Origin: Oscillospiraceae bacterium
GTDB lineage: Bacteria; Bacillota; Clostridia; Oscillospirales; SIG530
Length of the DNA stretch: 34,458 bases
Direction of reading: 5' to 3'
Assembly (NCBI GenBank): GCA_015067075.1
Contig: SVND01000028.1
Span: 1 to 34,458, forward strand
Numbering within the stretch: the first letter of the stretch is position 1; each line of letters begins with the position of its first letter. Shown here one piece after another: positions 31,080 through 34,458 of this stretch. The notes under the pieces were generated by a model. It had not been told where the DNA came from. It saw nothing but the letters and a program-made list of their open reading frames with translations, and did not search any database. The translations under genes and the position numbers were made by a program.

Positions 31080-32342
31080 ATGAGTTTGTTTAACGGCGTA
31101 ATCTCGATCAGCAACATTTCAACATTGCTGTTCGTAGTATTTGCAGTTCTTCTTCTGGGCTATGCCCTCGGAAGAATCACGATAAAAGGCGTATCCTTAG
31201 GCGACGCGGGCGTATTTATCATCGCCCTCATCGCAGGCGCGCTTTGCTTCAGCGTAAACGATGCAGGTCAGCTTCTTTTCAGCGCATCCGCAAAGCCTTA
31301 TGACTTTTCAAGCGGACTCAGCCTTGTTGAAAGCCTCGGACTTGTCCTTTTCGTAACGTCCGTCGGCTTTATCGCAGGCCCGAAATTTTTCGGCAACTTC
31401 AAAAGAAACTTCAAATCCTACGTTCTTCTCGGCCTTGTAATCATTTTGGCAGGCGGACTTTCCGCCGCCGCTTGCATCGGCATGGGTGAGATCGTCGGCT
31501 ACGGCGCATCCATTAAGGAGCAGGACGGATTTGTAGCAATGATCGTCGGACTTCTTTCAGGCTCACTTACATCGACTCCCGCATTTTCTGCCGCAAAAGC
31601 GACGGTAGCGGAGCAGTACACATCTCTCGTTTCCGTTGGACACGGTATTGCGTACATTTTCGGTGTTATCGGCGTTGTTCTTTTCGTTCAGCTTATCCCC
31701 AAGCTCACAAAAGCTAATATGGACGAGGAAAGAGCAAAGCTCGTTGTCAAGGAAGAGGAAACGAAAAAGAAATTCACAGGAAAGCTTTTTGATATCGACC
31801 ATATGGGTATCGCGGCATTTTCTCTCGCCGCTATCCTCGGTACGTTTATCGGTCAGATAAAGATACCTCTTTCCTCTGCAGGACTCAGCGGAACGTGCTT
31901 CTCCCTTACAACTACAGGCGGATGCCTTCTTGTAAGCCTTATTCTCGGACATTTCTCCAGAATCGGAAGCGTAAACATCATGCCGCAGGCAAGCACACTC
32001 AAGCTTTTCAGAGAGCTTGGACTTGTTTTGTTCCTTGTCGGCGCAGGTATCCCGGGCGGTGCGGAATTTGTTGTAAACTTTGACCCGATCTACTTCGTAT
32101 ACGGCATCGTAATGACGATATTCCCCATGGTAGTCGGTTATATCTTCGCAAAATACGTACTCAAGCTGAGCCTTCTCAACAACCTCGGCTCACTTACAGG
32201 CGGTATGACAAGTACACCTGCCCTCGGCACGCTTATCGGCACGGCAGGCACGGAGGATGTTGCCGCAGCATATGCCGCAACGTATCCCATAGCGCTTATC
32301 GCTGTCGTTCTGGTATCGCAGTTCCTTATCATATTGTTCTAA
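31080..32342 (+). CDS. AspT/SucE-family (AAE) transporter, likely dicarboxylate or succinate exporter
   Basis: The 420-residue membrane protein has about ten transmembrane helices in two halves, each with the family signature loop: 'LLSGSLTSTPAFSAAK' near residue 165 and 'LTGGMTSTPALG' near 385. It belongs to the aspartate:alanine exchanger (AAE) family, whose members include AspT and the succinate exporter SucE of Corynebacterium. The usual central TrkA-C/RCK-like domains are missing; only a charged cytoplasmic loop (about 215-245) joins the halves. Last in the fumarate-to-succinate operon, 18 bp after frdA, it most likely exports succinate or exchanges it for fumarate, malate or aspartate. 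AAAGGAG precedes the ATG. Confidence 0.85.
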   Translation: MSLFNGVISISNISTLLFVVFAVLLLGYALGRITIKGVSLGDAGVFIIALIAGALCFSVNDAGQLLFSASAKPYDFSSGLSLVESLGLVLFVTSVGFIAGPKFFGNFKRNFKSYVLLGLVIILAGGLSAAACIGMGEIVGYGASIKEQDGFVAMIVGLLSGSLTSTPAFSAAKATVAEQYTSLVSVGHGIAYIFGVIGVVLFVQLIPKLTKANMDEERAKLVVKEEETKKKFTGKLFDIDHMGIAAFSLAAILGTFIGQIKIPLSSAGLSGTCFSLTTTGGCLLVSLILGHFSRIGSVNIMPQASTLKLFRELGLVLFLVGAGIPGGAEFVVNFDPIYFVYGIVMTIFPMVVGYIFAKYVLKLSLLNNLGSLTGGMTSTPALGTLIGTAGTEDVAAAYAATYPIALIAVVLVSQFLIILF

Positions 32343-32346
32343 ATAT

Positions 32347-32388
32347 ATATGGCGTTGTATCCCAAAGGATATGACGCCATATTTTTTG
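32347..32388 (+). terminator. Operon terminator
   Basis: ATATGGCGT (32347-32355) and TATCC (32358-32362) pair with GGATA (32367-32371) and ACGCCATAT (32374-32382), followed by a run of T residues. It ends the roughly 12.5-kb transcript. Confidence 0.85.
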
Positions 32389-32905
32389 ATGCCCCAAAAT
32401 CCCCTAAAAAAGTTTTACTGGAGGAGCGGTAGACGAGCGGAGCTACAAAAAGAAGGGCAAGCTACAAGCAAGCCTGAAAAAAGCCTCCACTGTGCAAGGG
32501 GAGGTGGCACGCGAAGCGTGACGGAAGGGTTGTAAACGATCCCTCACCCGACTTCGTCGGGAGCTCCCTTTACATAAGAGAGCCTATGGAAGTTCCCGTT
32601 TACGGGCCGCGGTGCGAGTGATGCTATAGTATAATTCGATGACCATTTAGTGGTTTAGCCGATAGTTATTTTTTGTGAGATCACGGCAGCTCTGTAGGGG
32701 ATATCATTTTCCCGCAAAAAAGCGAACTTCGTTCGCCATAAGGCAATAAAAAAACTTTGCTGATTTCAATTCCAAATCTTTCGCCATATTTGCACAGATA
32801 AAAGCTTATTCTAATATGAATAGATATATAAATACATTTTTTTAACTCAAAACGCATACAAACCAAAAAATTCTTAAAATACCTAATAAAAACGAAAAAA
32901 AGCCC
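32389..32905. other. Gene-free stretch with MITE-like element
   Basis: Apart from the repeat at 32482-32606 this region shows no supported gene. The 32680-32900 part is AT-rich leader sequence of the next promoter. Confidence 0.5.
32482..32606. repeat. MITE/REP-like palindromic element
   Basis: AGCCTCC at 32482 and GAGAGCCT at 32578-32585 are near-complementary ends. Inside are the hairpins CACGC-GAA-GCGTG (32509-32521) and CCCGA-CTTCG-TCGGG (32547-32561), with a 'GGGGAGGTGGC' and 'GAGCTCCCTTTA' pair. A further CCCG/CGGG hairpin lies at 32595-32606. This 'AGGGGAGGTGGCACGCG...' pattern recurs in many gut Clostridia genomes as a non-coding mobile repeat. Confidence 0.65.
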
Positions 32906-32934
32906 TTGACATATAAAATTCATTGTGCTATACT
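32906..32934 (+). promoter_or_regulatory. Strong promoter of the cohesin-like protein gene
   Basis: TTGACA (32906-32911), 17 bp, TATACT (32929-32934) with TGC upstream (extended -10). The site is nearly full consensus and suggests high expression. Confidence 0.8.
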
Positions 32935-32988
32935 TATGCTAACTATATAAGGCTCAATGGGCTTTTATAATATTTAGGAGGAAACAAA

Positions 32989-34458
32989 ATGAAAACGGCT
33001 TTCCAAAAGACTATGTCTTTAGTGCTTGCTTTTATCATGGTATTCAGCATGCTTACCATTACTGCAAGCGCAGAGCTCACTTACGACGGCGAAGCTACTC
33101 TTTCTGCTGTAGTTGCTGACGGAACATACGAGCTCAACGACACATTTGACGTTACTGTTGTTTTGACAGGCGGCAAATTCCACGGTATTGAGTATGCTCT
33201 TACATACGACAGCACCGCGCTCCAGCTTTATCAGGTTTATAATGCAGATGAGGAAGCATTTGTTGAAGCAAATGAAACAAATGTTGTTACCGCAATGGAA
33301 GTTGATATGGCAGGTATGCCTGAATGCACATTGTCTGCAGGTGTTGTATCCGTAGCTTGGGCAAAATCAGGCTCCGCAAAGACTTTCAACGATGCAGCTA
33401 TCCTTACACTTAAGTTCAAAGTAATTGCTGAAACAGGCGCAACAGCTTCCTTCGATTTCAGCAAGTTCCTTGCATCTGTTTGCGTTGACGAATCGGGTGC
33501 TCCCACAACAGTTGCCGCCGGTAACCCCGCAACATATGCAACGATGAACAAAGTTGCTGCTTCCGTAACGATTGCGGCAGCTCCCGCAACACCCACACCG
33601 GAAGCGACACCCACAGAAGCTCCCACAGCAACACCCACACCGACTCCTTCTCTTGTAAACCTTCTTAAGGTAAGCGAAGAAAGCGCATCTTCTATAGTTG
33701 ATGGTGCATGGCCGGGTGCTGTTTCTTCCGCAAATGGTGGTTTTAATGCAAACTTGGGCTCTTGGGTATCCGGTGCAACAATTACTATCGATACAATAGC
33801 ACCTCACTATGGCGAAAAGACAATAAAAATTGCATCTACAGGCGGAAATCCCCATGCTATAGTATATCAGAATTGGGCTGATCTTACTATAGAACGCGGC
33901 AAGACATACACATTCTTTGCTAAAGTTCGCGGCGAAGGCTTTGACAGTCAAAAGTTAGGCGGCTTTACAGCATTAAATGTTTACTATTGTGATGAATTCT
34001 ACAATGCAAACATTGGTGCAGTAGTAGATATTGAAACCGGACATACGGGCGATGCCCCGGCATGGCGCGGAGCAACAATAGACGGTGATAAATTCGGCTG
34101 GACAACAGTTAAAATGACGTTTACTGTTCCTACTGATGATGCTGATTTGACTGCAAACGATGGTGCTGAGGTATGTGTGGCTGAAGCAATTAAGTTCTGC
34201 CTTTGTGGTTCCAGTGCAGCTGATACTACGGTTTACTTTGATTGCCTCGGTCTCGTAGAAGGCTCCTATGACCATGCAACACTTAATTCTACAGTTATCC
34301 CCACACTCTTCGGCGAGCCCAACGCTCAGCCCACACCGGAACCGACAGCGACACCTGTTCCCACAGCAACACCCACACCGGAACCGACGGCAACACCTGT
34401 TCCGACGGCTACTCCTACACCTGTTCCTGAAGGCATCAGCCTTACAGCTTCCGCATCA
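32989..34458 (+). CDS. Secreted modular protein with cohesin-like domain and Pro/Thr linkers (partial, runs past the window)
   Basis: The frame is open from ATG 32989 (AGGAGGAAAC upstream) to the window end, 490 codons. Residues 1-28 are a signal peptide ending 'TASA'. Residues about 35-190 form a beta-rich domain with 'FDVTVVLTGGKFHGIEYALTYDSTALQL' and 'AAILTLKFKVIAETG', the pattern of cohesin/CBM2-related domains. A Pro-Thr-Ala linker (about 197-220) leads to a second beta-sandwich-like module (about 221-438, 'GEKTIKIASTGG', 'GKTYTFFAKVRGEGF', 'VYFDCLGLVEG'), typical of CBM4/9-like carbohydrate-binding modules. A longer Pro-Thr linker follows (about 444-481). No catalytic domain is visible yet. 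It could be a scaffoldin-like or adhesin-like surface protein; the missing 3' part would decide. Confidence 0.75.
   Translation, partial: MKTAFQKTMSLVLAFIMVFSMLTITASAELTYDGEATLSAVVADGTYELNDTFDVTVVLTGGKFHGIEYALTYDSTALQLYQVYNADEEAFVEANETNVVTAMEVDMAGMPECTLSAGVVSVAWAKSGSAKTFNDAAILTLKFKVIAETGATASFDFSKFLASVCVDESGAPTTVAAGNPATYATMNKVAASVTIAAAPATPTPEATPTEAPTATPTPTPSLVNLLKVSEESASSIVDGAWPGAVSSANGGFNANLGSWVSGATITIDTIAPHYGEKTIKIASTGGNPHAIVYQNWADLTIERGKTYTFFAKVRGEGFDSQKLGGFTALNVYYCDEFYNANIGAVVDIETGHTGDAPAWRGATIDGDKFGWTTVKMTFTVPTDDADLTANDGAEVCVAEAIKFCLCGSSAADTTVYFDCLGLVEGSYDHATLNSTVIPTLFGEPNAQPTPEPTATPVPTATPTPEPTATPVPTATPTPVPEGISLTASAS

Noticed and set aside
33237-34275. Several open frames antisense to the secreted modular protein
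   Set aside because: The sense frame is open for 490 codons with a signal peptide, strong promoter and ribosome site; the antisense frames reflect its repetitive codons.
33580-34430. Repeated ACACCCACACCG-type units as a DNA repeat or CRISPR-like array
   Set aside because: They are in frame and encode Pro-Thr linkers; there are no spacers of constant length.

Overview
The window looks like a chromosome segment from an uncultured, strictly anaerobic Clostridia-type member of the Bacillota. The reasons are moderate-to-low G+C, strong Shine-Dalgarno sites, consensus sigma-A promoters, S-layer homology (SLH) anchoring, SPP1/PBSX-like phage genes and an oxygen-sensitive Hdr-type redox operon. No rRNA, tRNA or CRISPR array was seen.

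Layout. Positions 1-4.7 kb hold housekeeping and hypothetical genes: the end of a YcxB-like gene, purC, sfsA, a large lipoprotein and a YgjP-like metallopeptidase. Positions 4.78-8.26 kb hold a 3.48-kb insert with a LacI-type regulator and a secreted GH28-like beta-helix protein with SLH domains. It splits a former smpB-ygjP gene pair and is bracketed by a 110-bp direct duplication of that junction. Positions 8.3-10.9 kb hold smpB, an AraC regulator and a divergent UroD-superfamily gene whose promoters overlap. Positions 11.6-17.7 kb are a nine-gene minus-strand phage block (portal, scaffold, capsid, connectors, tail sheath, tail tube) without terminase, tape measure, baseplate, lysis or integrase genes. 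It is preceded by a hairpin RNA or attenuator. Positions 18.1-19.1 kb carry two aminoacyl-tRNA trans-editing proteins.

The most interesting part is 19.5-32.3 kb. A lone thioredoxin-fold [2Fe-2S] protein is followed by one tightly packed operon: a lactate/malate dehydrogenase homologue with a malate-type specificity residue, fumarase, HdrB, HdrC, HdrA, MvhD, two FlxB/FlxC-like iron-sulfur proteins, a FlxA-like FAD/NAD(P) protein, a fumarate reductase iron-sulfur subunit, its flavoprotein, and an AspT/SucE-family transporter. Read together these genes predict a soluble route oxaloacetate to malate to fumarate to succinate plus export. In it, NADH oxidation by Flx-Hdr would be bifurcated between fumarate (through HdrB and FrdBA) and ferredoxin. 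No membrane anchor subunit is present. The pathway is inferred from families and gene order; the bifurcation itself is a hypothesis.

The window ends inside a secreted modular protein with a cohesin-like domain and Pro-Thr linkers. Several gene-free stretches carry degenerate dispersed repeats and REP/MITE-like palindromes typical of gut Clostridia genomes.
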